In this document: one piece after another, positions 1 to 10,960 of the stretch
Layout: every line of letters begins with the position of its first letter
Numbering within the stretch: the stretch's first letter is position 1
NCBI GenBank assembly: GCA_003586115.2
Contig: QVOM02000073.1
Span: 24,538,175 to 24,602,174 of the forward strand
From: Salvator merianae
Taxonomy: Eukaryota; Chordata; Lepidosauria; Squamata; Teiidae
Direction: 5' to 3'
Length of the DNA: 64,000 nucleotides
Position numbers and translations under genes: made by a program
The notes under the pieces: generated by a model
What the model saw: the letters and a program-made list of their open reading frames with translations, nothing else
Told to the model about the DNA's origin: nothing
Database searches by the model: none

Positions 1-119
1 TGAATAACCTGAAATACTGTACGTTCAAGGTTGTTGTTCTTACCATCTGTGAGAAGAGCAGCCTTTCTAGGAAAGAGTTTTGTTTTGCTCACCCTTACTT
101 TTATTGGCTATCTCTCTGA

Positions 120-800
120 CTTTAGTTATAGCTCCCTTATTTACTCAAGTTTTTAATTATTGTATTTATTTATTTAAGAATTTATATCCCACCTTCACCA
201 AAAGATCCTAGGGTAGATCACAATAAGAAAAAGCACTTTTAAAACATATTTAAAATAGAACCTACCCTCCCTGGCAGGACAACACTTAGAGGAGGCTAAA
301 CATCAAACACTTGGGTACAGAGGTATGTTTTAACTAGGCACTGAAAACCATATAATGTAGGTGCTTAGCAAATCTCCAGACGGAGGCTGTTCCAGAGTCT
401 GGGGGCCACTACAGAAAAGACCCTCTTGTGTATCCCTGCTCCTTGCACCTCTGAGACAGGAGCAACTGCAAGAAGGTCCTCTCCCTGAATCTCAATACCT
501 GGGCAGGTCCATATAGGAGAAGGTGCTCCTTCAGATAACTAGGGCCCAAAACTCCACAGCAAAGCTCCCATAGAACAAAAGTCCCCCCACTACTACTTTC
601 TGGAGCCTACAACAGAGATAGGAAGAGAACTGCTAAAATAGTGCTCCAGGTTCCAATCCCTGAAGCCACTCCAGCAGGATACCATGATTGATGGTATCTA
701 AAGCTGCTGAGAGATCAAGGAGAACCAACAGGGATGCGCTGTCCCTGTTCCTCTTCTCATAAAGGCCATCCTCAGGGTGACCAAGGCAGTCTCAGTGCCA
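120..800 (-). mobile_element. L2/CR1-clade LINE fragment
   Basis: Read on the minus strand, about 715-660 translates to LDLSAALDTINHGILLEWL, the reverse-transcriptase motif of L2/CR1 LINEs. Toward the left end comes the 3' tail, with the TTTATTTAAGAATTTATATC segment shared by other copies here (19020). The distance between RT motif and tail is too short for an intact element, so part of the RT is deleted. Confidence 0.7.
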
Positions 801-839
801 ACCCCTCACCAGAAACCTAATTGCATGTACTTCTCTTTG

Positions 840-2346
840 ATCTCCTCCTTGCTCCCCCACTGCAACAAATAAAAACTTCCCTTAAGTATTCCTCTTTCTT
901 AAGCTTTTCATCTAAATTCATGTTCCTCTTCTATCTAACACAAAGAAAGATATAACAGCGGAAGATCTTTACAAAGCTGCTGTTTGCTTTTACTAAGGAT
1001 CCATTCCACTTCTACCTCTTGATTTATCTGCAAATCTTTCCCACACCTTGTTTTTTTTTTTAAAAAAAAACTTCCCTCGCAAACATTCATTGATTTTAAT
1101 CACTGCATAATGGGCAGTTTGCAACAAGCATGGATGAGGCCGAACAAGCAAGAACACGAAAAGATGGGTGATTTAACAGGCTGTGTGTTTGTAGGATGAG
1201 CCAAAGATTTGTTTCAGACAAAGTGAGCAGTACTACAAAGGGGATTTGCACAGTCCTTACACTGAAACATTTAGATCAACCCAGTTAAGTTTAAATGAAT
1301 GGTGCAAGATAGATGATAGAGGCATGGGACGGGGGGGGGGACACACACACACCACTTCCTCTTCTTTTCTCCTCCCCTTCCTACTAGCCCAACTGCCAAT
1401 CAGACACTTTGTGGGGAGGGGCTAGTTGCAGACATTTTGACATCTCCCCCCTCAAAAGACTTACCACCTCTTTTAATGCAGAATATCTGAAATGTTAGTT
1501 TCCCTGACCCACATAACACTCTTGAAAAATTACAACCAGTTTAGGCTTGTCCATATTACTGATGTAATCAATCTCTCTCCTCCCTTGAAAGACCAGTATA
1601 GGTCACAAGCCAATTTAATAGAGCAACAGCCATGAGTAAATGTAACTTGGGACTAATGCAAGCCTATAATAGCTTTACATAAGCCATCCTTGCAGCTCTC
1701 TGACCCCCTCTTTAATGCCTAGTAGCTTTTTCTGTTGGATCCTGCCTCGATTAGTAAAGGCCCTTTAATTTTTGGCTTACTCCAAACAGGGAATCTACTG
1801 AAAACACAGCAGCACTTCCAACTAACTCTTCCAGTGAAGATCCGTCCATCTATTTTTCCTTTTCCCTTTGTTTTTATCAACAGAAATCTTTGAAAGACTG
1901 TCATCTTTACTTCCTCCTCTTGATGCTAGGAAATAGCGGATTAAAGAGGACCGTGTGGACAAGTTGCTGGCAAAACAGTACCTGAAATGGAAGGCAGTGT
2001 GCTGAGAGTGAAAGCATCACTGTTAGGTCTCCTCTTACACTGTCTTTCTAGATATAAAAAATGGGGTGTTTGGGGGAAATTTGTGGTTGTGGGCAGTTTA
2101 GAGGAGATGAAGACAGACCTGGCTAAGTAAGCTCTACCTCTAGGAGACGGGGCTTGGAGCCCTGCTAAGGTGCTGTATCTGCGTCCTATGCCATGGCCAC
2201 ACCAAGATGCACGGAGCTATACAAGATGGCGAGAGCTGGTAACGTGGGACATGACAAATTTGCATAGATCACAAGCGATCCCCCCCAAGCCCCAGGCAGT
2301 CACAGGGGAGGGGGTCTTTTTGCCCTGAAAGGTGGGCTGTCTTGGA
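840..2346. other. Downstream flank of RBP, no gene seen
   Basis: AT-rich unique-looking DNA with a (T)n(A)n run near 1051-1070 and a G10 tract followed by (CA)n at 1331-1353. It may contain the 3' UTR of the riboflavin-binding protein gene at its right side. No coding exon was recognised. Confidence 0.5.
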
Positions 2347-2649
2347 TCAGAAGCCACTGCCACTTCCCTCCACATCTTCCATGAAGACTGAGCGCTTCTG
2401 CTTATTTTTTCTCAGGCGCTGGAGCAGCAGGTTTTGTGGACAGAGCCGGCCAGGACCAGCACGGCCTTCTTGTTTGCTGCCCCTCTTTGCGGGGTCCTCT
2501 TCAGTACTGTCTCCATCTTCGTGATGGGGATAAGAGGTTGCAGTGGTTGTACCTGAGGCACTTAGTGTCAGGCACTCGCAGGGGTCAGTGCTGGTAGTAA
2601 ACGAGTCACCCCAGATGGTTTCACAAAGCTCCTTTCCATCCTTGTAGAT
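2347..2649 (-). CDS. RBP: RBP terminal coding exon
   Basis: Acceptor CTTCTTCAG before 2649. The exon encodes the ETIWGDSF and PCECL motifs (last core cysteines), then a low-complexity tail: an acidic run HHEDGDSTEEDP, a basic run and a final cysteine near RLCPQN, with TGA at 2349-2347. The avian tail at this place is rich in phosphorylated serines next to glutamates; here serines are sparse. ATTAAA-type minus-strand poly(A) candidates lie near 1710 and 1763, but no 3' end can be fixed. Confidence 0.9.
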   Translation of the reverse strand: MYKDGKELCETIWGDSFTTSTDPCECLTLSASGTTTATSYPHHEDGDSTEEDPAKRGSKQEGRAGPGRLCPQNLLLQRLRKNKQKRSVFMEDVEGSGSGF

Positions 2650-5600
2650 CTGAAGAAGGCATGAGAGAAAGGGCATGTGAAAAGAGAAGAAGAAAGAATT
2701 CTGTTTTATGCAACCTTAATTCACAAGCCAAGACCCAAACAGCCAGCAGGATAGAGGCAGAAGGACAGGGTTGCAGCAATAATCAAGCTACTTTCTCACT
2801 CAGTAACTAAATGGAGACCTAGCTGCTTTGAGGTATATCTGCAGCTTCATGGGCTAAAGCAGGAACGCACAAACTTCAGCCCACTCAATGAGCCCAACTT
2901 ACAGTATCCATGGCTGACATGCACAGAGCGCTTCTAAGGCTGAACTGCCATTTGCCTGCTCTCTGCAGCCTGGCCCAACAGCTTTGATCTGACATAGAAA
3001 CACTTGCCTTTTGCACCAGAGCAAAGCTTGTTTTGCTGCACTGCAGAAGAATCGCAGATGAACAACAAATTGTGTCAAGCACAGGAATATGTGCATCAGT
3101 CCCAGGAGATGGAGTTTGGGTGCACCTCATGGGCTGGAGTTTGGACATCCCAGTCTAAAGTACGGAATCTCTCTCACTCCAATGGAGGAGGAAGCAGCAA
3201 TACAGATACATTATCTTGCTTGTTTTGCTTTCCAGACTAATTCCTCCTCCCCCAGAATAGGCAGCCAAGACAAGAATGAGGTGATACTGTGGCTTCCAAG
3301 AGACCATGCCTGCTGGGGGTGACTGAATGCTGACAGGAAAAAGCAGTTTGAAGGCCAGAGTTTCCTCAGTCTTGCTGTAGAGGGAGCCATTTCACATGAG
3401 CTGCCTCCTCTTTCTTAGGACCATAACCAGAGGTCCCTCTTTTAAATTCAGCTTGCTTTACCCAAGGCTTCACCCAAGGCTGGTTTAGCTTCGAATCTGT
3501 TGTAGAAGCTTTAATTTGGATTCTTTTATGAAGCAGCCAGTTGCATTAGTTGCTCTGAATGACTCCTTCCAGCCTTATAATTCTATTGACCTGATTGCAA
3601 AGATCAGTGCAAATGTCACGACACTGAGGCAGGGAAATTGAAGTTGCTAATGGTTCACCGGTGTGGACTATAATGGAATCATTGCTTGGCTCCATCACAA
3701 AGAATTCTGTGGCCGTGCAGCTCACGTAGATTCTGTTGCACTCAACCTTTTCAGCTTTTGAACAATGTGTGTGCATTTGTATCCATATAACCTTGTGACA
3801 CTGACATAAATTAGTTTCTAAATAAGAGCTGCTCGCGCACACATTTGCTCAAGGCCTTTGCCCTACTCTGTGCAGGGGTGCAAGCACCTATTACGTTAAA
3901 AATACCAAGTAGGTGAGGAAGGAAAGAGAGTGCACAAAGTTACATCTTCACCAACTCAAAGGGCACCACACGCCTATCGATTTTGTCATTTGCAGTGCAA
4001 AAACTTTTTGGGGATGAATCAATTGGCAGACATGTTCACGCAACAAATCCTCTGATGCTCCCAACACAGCCGTTGTATTCCATGGTTCCTCAGCAAGACT
4101 TATCTTCACCTTCACTGGTAAAGGCAGATATATGTCAGGTAGGATTAAAGGACATGAGGCATTTCAGTCACTTCTGACCGTGGGGAACAGAGTGCCACCC
4201 TGACTTACAAGCAGGCTTTAACTTTTTTGTTAGGATAAAAAAAAATCTGACTTCAGAGACTGAGGATGTCCTTTATTTTTATGCGCCCCATGTGACTTTT
4301 AAGGGAAGTGGAGATGTTTGAACAGGTTGGAGTGAAGCATCCAGCTACTTTGAATTTGGTTTGTGTTATCAATCCCAAGTCTGGATTCGAGGGTCACTTG
4401 CCCAACTTAATCCCAAGGCCTATATGGATGGCCCTATCAATTCTAATCAGACACAAGAAAAAAAGAGTATCTCTGAGGCATCTTATTGAAGGCTCTGAGG
4501 TGGGATTGTTCACATTAGTCTGCCCCTCCCCCCTCTCATGAAAATTCTGTGCATGAAAAGGTGGATGAGAGAAGGTTGGTATCATGAGGGCTACACACTG
4601 TCTCTCTGAAATACATCTGAGGCCGCCCTTTTGTTATGTCTGATCACAACCTGAGGCACTCCTGTGGCACTCCTGTTCCCAATCCTTCTCTAATTGTCCT
4701 TTTCAGGCACGGAATGTTTAAGAGAGGAGGGAAGGGCAGAATGGTGTGTAAACAATCACATTCAAAGCCTTCTCTAAGTCACCTTAGAGGTAGCTCAAAG
4801 ATGCTTTTTTTTGCAGTGTCTGATCATAGTCTAAGGGCCTTTCTGCACTTACCATCTTGGAATATTCAGAACTGAACATTCTGAGATGGAACAGACCTCA
4901 TAGTGTGGCAGCCATTTGCACTGCGAGGGCTAGAACATCCCCCAATGGGCCTCCAGCACTCACAGAGTGAATGCTGGTTGCCCATACCATGACAACAGCC
5001 AGGGAAACACCTGGCCACTGCCATGATGACCAGGGATGCAGCGCAAATGTGCAGCCACAGCCGCATCGTGCACTGTTTACACCCAGAAGAAGGTGCAAAC
5101 ACTACATACTGGGAGCAGTCCAGTTGCTTCTGGTACAGCTGCAGAGATGGATCACTCCTGGATGCCAGCATCTGCACCCTCTTCTGAGTGCAGCACAGCA
5201 AGTGGGCCTGGCTGCATGACTGTGGCTGCACAATTGCATGCTGAGTCCTGCTCGCCATGGCAATGTCTGAGCGCACACTGGATGTTGCCTTGATGATTGG
5301 GGAGCCCTGGCCTGGCCATCTGCCCTTCATGTGCTGCTGGCCAGATATGGGGCTATTATGAATGGCATGTGAATGGCCACCGCTGTGCTGGTGATCAGCC
5401 TAGTATGGCATTGTTATACCACACTAAGCTGATCAGAGCAAAAAGACTCAAGACTGCTAAGTGTTCCACTGTTCAGTTTCTAAATATTTATGGAGAATTA
5501 AGGAGGAGACAAATTCCAGGGAAGAAGACAGTGAGAAGCATAGTCAAGATCACGAAGAATAAAGTTAAGGATGTTTCCCTGACAAGATCAGAATCATTAA

Positions 5601-8600
5601 AACATTCTTTCCGTTGATAATGTACCACTGTGAAAACTGAACATAGAAAAAAAGTTTCTTCAAATAATGGATCTGAAGACAGTTACTGAGAGTAACCTAA
5701 ACTGTAAGAAAAACCAGTCGATCAAATGCAACTTAACTGCTCCCAGTCAGTATGAATGGATGGCAGACTATTGGAATGCTCTTTGAAGTGATACAACAGG
5801 CCAAGATGGTAAGCATTTATCCATTCACCAAGGAAGAGCTGAATCTAAGGACCTGTTCACATTTACCAGCCTAGTATGGTATAACAATACCATACTAGGC
5901 TGGTAAAGACGCAGTGGCACGGCAGCCATTTGCACTTTGAGTGCTAGAACTGCCTTGTATTGGGCTGCCGGCAGTCAAAGTGCGAGTGGCAGGCCTGATC
6001 ACTATGACAGCAGCCATGGCAACATCCAACTTGTGACTGGACACTGTCATGGTATCAGACTGCAGCCATGCCGCCAAGCCTTCTCGCAGCATATGCACCC
6101 AGAAGAAGGTGTGGGCGCTGCTGACAGAGAGCCAACCAACCACTTCCAGTCAAGCTCCAGGAACAGCTGGAGGACCTCCCAGATGCAGGGGCAGTGTGGG
6201 CGCGTGGACAGACTTGTCTGGTGGGTGTCCGGAAGCTCACCCACAGGTAAGTGCGAACAGGCGCTATATTTCCTAGGATTGTCTTCACATATCTATCACC
6301 TTTTATGGTCTTGCATTCAGTTCTATAGTTTGAAGATATTTTTCAGTGGTAGGGGCATCTCTGTAATTAAGCTGCTTCTGCTGATAGTTAATGAGAAGGC
6401 CACCCCCTTGATATTAATATCAAGATGATACCAAAGAACAATTAAAACCTGTGATTTCTTCACATACTACCTACTGCTTTAGCTCACGTTTCTAACGTAG
6501 AATGAAGAACAACATGCAGAAGCTAAATCTGTTAAATAGCATATTATTGTGTCCATAAGCATTTTTATTGATTGTTCCAAACGAATGTTACAGAAGATCT
6601 TTGGGTGTAGGATGGAACAGAGAATAAATATAAGCAAGTCATTTTTTTTAAATGGAAGCTATAACATCTGCTACCTCTATGTCAAATGCAACTTGTCATC
6701 CCTTCTTCCCCTACTCTCATCTCTGCTTTTTCTTCTGAAGAAGAGAAATGTCATGATGTAAACATCTAGGGTTTCCTCTAACATCGTTTGAACTTGAACT
6801 AAACATCCAAAGCCACTGACAAGCCCCCTTCATGCAATTTATTTGATTTCATTACCATTGTGGTTGCCGCATCCAAGGAAAAATGTTATTTCCTTCCCTT
6901 TCCTCCCCTACCAATTATTCCCGCCCACAGCTCAGGCAGCTGCTAGTGCGCTGACTCACATGATTTGAAAATAACTCTAAAGCCAAAGGCAAGGGTTGCG
7001 CCAATCTTGCAGTCAGTTGCCATTTTAGCATGCTCACCTGGCGGTATGTGAGGCAGTCTTGACTGCAGTTGTTCCCATCAGTGCCCCAGTGCCAGTCAGT
7101 AAGCCAGTTACGCGCACAGGTCAAGTCTTCCTTGCAAGCATCGTACCTAAAGTAATGGGAGAGGAAGGAGAGATGAATTTTCATTAAACCATTGTGTTTA
7201 TATCCTCCCTATTCACACAACGAGCTTAAGGCAGCGTATAAACCCTGCTTCGGTCTTAAGAACCTGTGAGGTAGGATGGACGGAGTAAAAGGTGACTGGC
7301 CAAGGTTATCCATGGACTCTTGACACTAAATAGTGAACTGGGCTCCTTCCTTCTTTTTATTCCTGTTAGACTGAGGGTGGCTACAGGGCCACGTAAGTGA
7401 TGCTAAGCAGAAAGAGAACTGTTGTACACAGTCTGATGGGGCAACAGACACTCAACTTTTGCGTATATATGTGTATGTTTTAAACAATCCCCAGCTTGCC
7501 TAGAAGAAAGGTTATTTTTCAGTGTTTTTTTAAGCCAATGAGTAAAGTCAGAGTTTTGATTGACAGCTACAGACAGCCATGAAATGACTTTCAGCTTCCT
7601 TTAAGATCTTTTTTTTGGAATGGTTGTCAACTTTAGAGCCAGGTAGAAAGGGTTTTCTTTATAGAATCGGAGTGAAGGAAGATTTTCTGCTTTTTTAAAA
7701 AAGCTTTCTTTATAGAAAAAAGGTTGCTATCCACCCCCACATGCAATTTAGAAATCTAGTATAGTTATGACAGCACTGTACTGTGCTGTCTGCAGACAAT
7801 AGATACTGTATAAGAATTCATGGCCTTCTAACTCTGGTTTATTGTAATTTTTTTCTGTCCTTGTCTCACTGTGTTTTAATCTGTTCATCTGCACTTTTCC
7901 ACAAGCAAGTTGGAACAACGGCCCTAGCTGAGCATGATATATAGAAATCTTAATAAACACCTTAACTCGTGCAGATAGTAGATATCTATTTCTTGACCTA
8001 CTCCTATTCTGTTAACTCAAGGAGTTGCTGTTCTCTTCCTACATCTTCCTGTCCCACGGGATGCAGCCCTCTGTTCTAAGAAGTGGCACTCACCACTGGT
8101 CACAGAAGCTCTGGCAGAGAGGTACAGCCAGCACAGCAGTTGGCCTCCGAGGATGAGGCCAATGGGCAGCCACGGGGGAGCAGCGGTAGAAGCACTCCAG
8201 CTGTTGCAAGTATTCCTCACATCTGAGAAGGAGAAGGAAGGTGACCTCGAGAAGGTTCAAGATTATAAGAAACAGGGGAAACTGATGATGATGATGATGA
8301 TGATAGGAACAGTATGTATTCTGCAACAATCCTTTGAATTATCTTAAGTCCTTGGAAGGATCCAATGGTCAGAATACCAAATCAGTAATAAGCATCTTTT
8401 AGATTGTGTGACCAATAATAAAAATGATGGTGTCAACAACGATTCTAATTGTACTTAGTGCCCTTAGAGCAATTCCATGTAGACTTAAGATAAAATATGG
8501 ACTTATTGGATTTCCATGAAATTTTGCCATGCCACCTAAAGAAAACAGCACCGCCTAGAACATCACACATTACTTCAGATCATCCTTGGTTAGGATTCAA

Positions 8601-9459
8601 ATCATGAGAGGAGACAACCTTGGCTGTGACATTCATTTTGGAAAGAATGATAATAAGCAAGAAGAAAATAAAGATTATGTTTGATCCAAGGTTTTGATCT
8701 AACCCAGTTCCCATCCAATAGTTTTGTAACCTCTAAAACTAACTGAAGAACACAACTGAATAGGGTCTAGCTAGATAAGGGGACCCACACAAGTGACTAG
8801 CAGATATAGCTGCCTCTCTGAAGCGATTGCGGCTGGATCTGAATCTGACCTGCTGCTGAGGCTCCCACAGCGATTCCAGTATATGTCATTGGCTTTGAAA
8901 AGGTCCTGGACAACCTCTGGTGAGCAACAGGCATCTGTGGAAATAATTGTTCCATGAGTACCTCTGATCCTTGGGACTGAGATAAACCACTTACACTTCT
9001 GATGCCCTCAAGCGTTACCTCTAGGAGTTAACAGAGATAGTGTAGCTGCAGTTATTATCTGATAGATGAACATTTCGATCAGTTATCATTAAGGTATGAA
9101 CACTGTATGTATGAAAAGTGTATTAAAACTGTCATCAGTTATCACTGATGATTTTGTACACATATAAATGATTACTCCATATAACCATGACAGGAAAGCT
9201 GGGTGTTTTAACGAATAGGTCCAGGGAATGTCAGATGCTTCATAAAGCGAGGAGGATGTCTCTTTCATCTTTCCAAACAATACTTACTTTTTGCATAGCT
9301 CTGGCAAACACCCAGTTGTTCTTCTGGGCTTGGAGTGTCTTTGTGTTTTCCTCCAGGTAAACACTGGCCGTCCATGCTTTTCGCACTGGCCAACATTATT
9401 AGCAATGCCCAAACTACACTCATTATCCAGATGATACCACCACCGCTGGTCATGGCCAC
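2347..9459 (-). CDS. RBP: Riboflavin-binding protein (folate-receptor family), five coding exons
   Basis: Spliced gene on the minus strand. Coding segments are 9453-9288, 8934-8850, 8222-8094, 7146-7038 and 2649-2347, each bounded by AG/GT sites and joining in phase to 263 codons plus TGA. The family carries riboflavin in plasma and into egg yolk and white. Residues 1-24 form a signal peptide ending in an ASA cleavage motif. The mature part starts near the CLPGGKHKDTPSPEE stretch, and 18 cysteines follow at family positions, among them WNRCG, ECFYRCSP, PLCQSFC, ACKEDLTCARNWLTDW, the ETIWGDSF segment and PCECL. It is slightly longer than chicken RBP as I recall it (238 aa). The C-terminal 75 residues are acidic then basic, not a phosphoserine cluster. 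One sequon is visible (N153-C-S). A 5' untranslated exon must lie upstream, because an acceptor precedes the ATG. Retbindin is the closest alternative name, but the egg-type sequence fits better. Confidence 0.93.
4440..4835. mobile_element. Fold-back element with long inverted arms
   Basis: The arm at about 4443-4608 (with CTGAGGCATCTTATTGAAGG and CATGAAAAGGTGGATGAGAG) is the imperfect reverse complement of about 4640-4832 (with GACTTAGAGAAGGC and CCTGAAAAGGACAATTAGAG in that sense). Both arms share ATCAGACAC plus an A/T run at their outer ends. No coding capacity. Probably a nonautonomous DNA transposon. Confidence 0.7.
4838..5440. mobile_element. MITE A, terminal CTTTCTGCACTTACC with subterminal hairpins
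   Basis: It starts with the terminal motif GGGCCTTTCTGCACTTACC at about 4834-4853. A hairpin follows at once, with arms 4852-4869 and 4872-4889 and a 2-nt loop. The body shares GGCAGCCATTTGCACT, GCTAGAAC and CACCCAGAAGAAGGTG with the element at 5849. Near the right end is a second hairpin, with arms 5392-5411 and 5416-5435 (17 of 20 paired). The right terminal repeat is missing or decayed. Confidence 0.65.
5849..6262. mobile_element. MITE B, sister of MITE A with a perfect subterminal hairpin
   Basis: Terminal inverted repeats are GGACCTGTTCACATTTACC on the left and, in reverse, GCGCCTGTTCGCACTTACC on the right. Just inside the left end sits a perfect 21-bp inverted repeat (5862-5882 and 5887-5907, loop AACA). 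The body matches MITE A. Length about 414 bp, no ORF of its own. The terminal sequence suggests a hAT-like nonautonomous element, but no clear target duplication is seen. Confidence 0.75.
7038..7146 (-). CDS. RBP: RBP coding exon 4
   Basis: A 109-nt exon with acceptor TTACTTTAG before 7146 and donor GTGAGC from 7037. It completes W127 and encodes YDACKEDLTCARNWLTDW and the NNCSQDC segment, which holds the only N-glycosylation sequon seen (N153). Confidence 0.93.
7190..7400 (-). mobile_element. MIR-like SINE remnant with LINE tail
   Basis: The motif AACCTGTGAGGTAGGATGGA, then GTGACTGGCCAAGGTTATCC, is the reversed core of the tRNA-derived MIR-like SINEs common in reptiles. The TTTATATCCTCCCTATTCAC tail lies at the left. 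Diverged. Confidence 0.55.
7400..8093 (-). other. RBP: RBP intron 3, no element named
   Basis: AT-rich DNA between exon 4 and exon 3 (intron 8093-7147). Apart from the SINE remnant at its left end nothing is recognised. Confidence 0.5.
8094..8222 (-). CDS. RBP: RBP coding exon 3: folate-receptor core
   Basis: A 129-nt exon with acceptor TTCTCAG before 8222 and donor GTGAGT from 8093. It encodes CEEYLQQLECFYRCSP, an AHW motif and PLCQSFCDQW, the most conserved cysteine-rich core of the family. The aromatic residues typical of the flavin pocket region are kept. Confidence 0.93.
8283..8304. repeat. (TGA)n microsatellite
   Basis: About seven copies of a TGA/ATG triplet in intron 2 of the riboflavin-binding protein gene, 60 bases from the exon 3 acceptor. 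Confidence 0.9.
8850..8934 (-). CDS. RBP: RBP coding exon 2
   Basis: An 85-nt exon with acceptor TTTCCACAG before 8934 and donor GTCAGA from 8849. It encodes the ACCSPEVV and IYWNRCGSLSS segments, matching the CC pair and SYWNRCG region of the avian protein. It is too short to show up as a free-standing ORF and was found by matching the flanking exon phases. Confidence 0.88.
9288..9459 (-). CDS. RBP: RBP coding exon 1: signal peptide and mature N-terminus
   Basis: A polypyrimidine tract with CAG ends at 9460, so the exon begins at 9459, six bases before the ATG at 9453. It encodes a hydrophobic leader (IIWIMSVVWALLIMLASA) and the first two mature cysteines. The donor is GTAAGT at 9287-9282. 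It ends in phase 1 (55 codons plus one base). The acceptor so close to the ATG means the leader is carried on a separate upstream exon. Confidence 0.9.
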
Positions 9460-9859
9460 CTGAAAAATTAAAAGCAAATTACAAAATCAGTGTGGATAAA
9501 ATAACTTTTCTATCTTCATCCTGCCTGGCAGATTACACAAGGTGGGCTCCTCCTAGTCTTCTCTCCCACAAATGTCCCTGGGTACATCATGCTTTCATCT
9601 CTATCTTACTCTTCCTCATCCCTTTCCCTTCCATGATAAGCTTGCCTTGTACCCACCGCCCTTCCTTTTGTTCATTGTAAAGCACAGCTGCAGCTAACTT
9701 CTTGGCATGCCAATAGCAGAATTCTTCAAGAACCAGATTAGAGACTGCATAACACCAGCAACTCCCTGATTAAATTAAAGGCTTTAGCAGAGCCATAGCT
9801 TGAATGGTTTCATTAGGTAAATTCTTTTTTTGGATATAAATCCCACCATCCTTAGCCAC

Positions 9860-9925
9860 CATGGCATTGGCCAACTCAACTGGGAATCGTGGGAGTTGTG
9901 GACCAAAAGCAACTTTTCCAATTGA
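9860..9925. mobile_element. Fragment of an ACAACTCCCA-type MITE
   Basis: The stretch around GGGAATCGTGGGAGTTGTGG resembles one end of the widespread reptile repeat with the GGGAGTTGTAGT signature. Related copies lie at 11381 and 48613. Confidence 0.4.
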
Positions 9926-10545
9926 ACCATTGCACTTACAGCCACTGTATAGCATTTACATATGTGTAAAGGAATCACTTGTACACTGACATTAAGTATA
10001 AATGTTTTATTAACAACGACTGACAGGTATACATGCCCAGACTACAAAATGCTGAATCTATGATACCATATTTTTTTTACGTTTGTATAGAAGCCACTTT
10101 GAAGTGAATCCATGAAATGAATGGCATAAATTAAATAAAAACTGATATAAATAGCTAACTGTTGTGAATCAAGCTTCCCCTTAAGGATCAAACTTCATGG
10201 GAAGATGAAGATGTTCAACCTGGCTACTTTTAGTTTGGATTAAAAAACAGCCATGGGGCACCAGTTTAAAACATGCATCAAATCATGATAGAAACTCCAT
10301 TTCTCATTCTCCTGCAAATTATTTATTTTGCTGCTTTCTTGGCTTTGAAAATGCAAGGAACTGCAAAAGGCACTTTGTGGGGTGAAGAACAGATAAAGAC
10401 CATTTCTACTAAAAAAGCCTGTACATATCTGCAATCTGAATTTCTATCATTCTGGATCCTGGCATGGCTGCTTTCTTCTAAATTAAAGGAGGCACACTAT
10501 GAGAACTATGACTGTTCTCTTTTCCAAGCTAATTACTTCTAGATA

Positions 10546-10960
10546 TCTAAGGCTACCTACAGATGCAAAATAATACTGAGATCACCTTGGCATTATATTA
10601 GAAATGGCAGACATACCTCAAGCATTCCCAATATAGTGCCAATTGCAACACACAAACAGTATGTTGCAATGTTATTACGGGAAATCCAGCAACAACACTG
10701 GGTTTCCCATAACAGCTCTACTTACCTAGTGAGCAGCTTTCATAACTGGGGCTACTGGAAGCCAGCCAACTGTGTGAAAAACAACAAAATAAGTGGGAGG
10801 GCACTTGGCTGACTTCCAGTAGCCACAAAAGTTGCTCACCAGACATGACCGTAAGCAGAGGGTTGCTCCTTGTCCCTGGCGGCATATGGCAAGAGGCAAT
10901 CACAGAATTCTGCTCAGATCCCACTTTACCTCTTGCTGTCTGGAGATAGCCTAAGGCTTC
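10546..10960. mobile_element. MITE C (terminal CTAAGGCTACCTACAGATGC)
   Basis: The left end AAGGCTACCTACAGATGCAA pairs with the reverse of the right end (TTAGGCTATCTCCAGACAGC). The interior shares CACTGGGTTTCCCATAACAG and AAGAGGCAATCAC with the element at 20706, which confirms one family. The 198-codon minus open frame crossing it is chance. Confidence 0.65.

Larger units (their letters stand above)
2650..7037 (-). other. RBP: RBP intron 4 (4.4 kb), loaded with MITEs
   Basis: Bounded by GTGAGC (7037) and CTTCTTCAG (2650). The part from 4.4 to 6.3 kb is almost wholly fold-back DNA elements, listed separately. The stretch 2.7-4.2 kb shows no element I can name. Open frames inside the intron have no recognisable product. 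Confidence 0.7.

Noticed and set aside
1331..1353. G10 plus (CA)n tract as a regulatory element
   Set aside because: Simple repeat without flanking motifs. Nothing beyond a microsatellite can be supported.
4866..6428. Open frames of 154 and 163 codons in RBP intron 4
   Set aside because: They lie within the MITE A and B bodies, which are noncoding and repeated.
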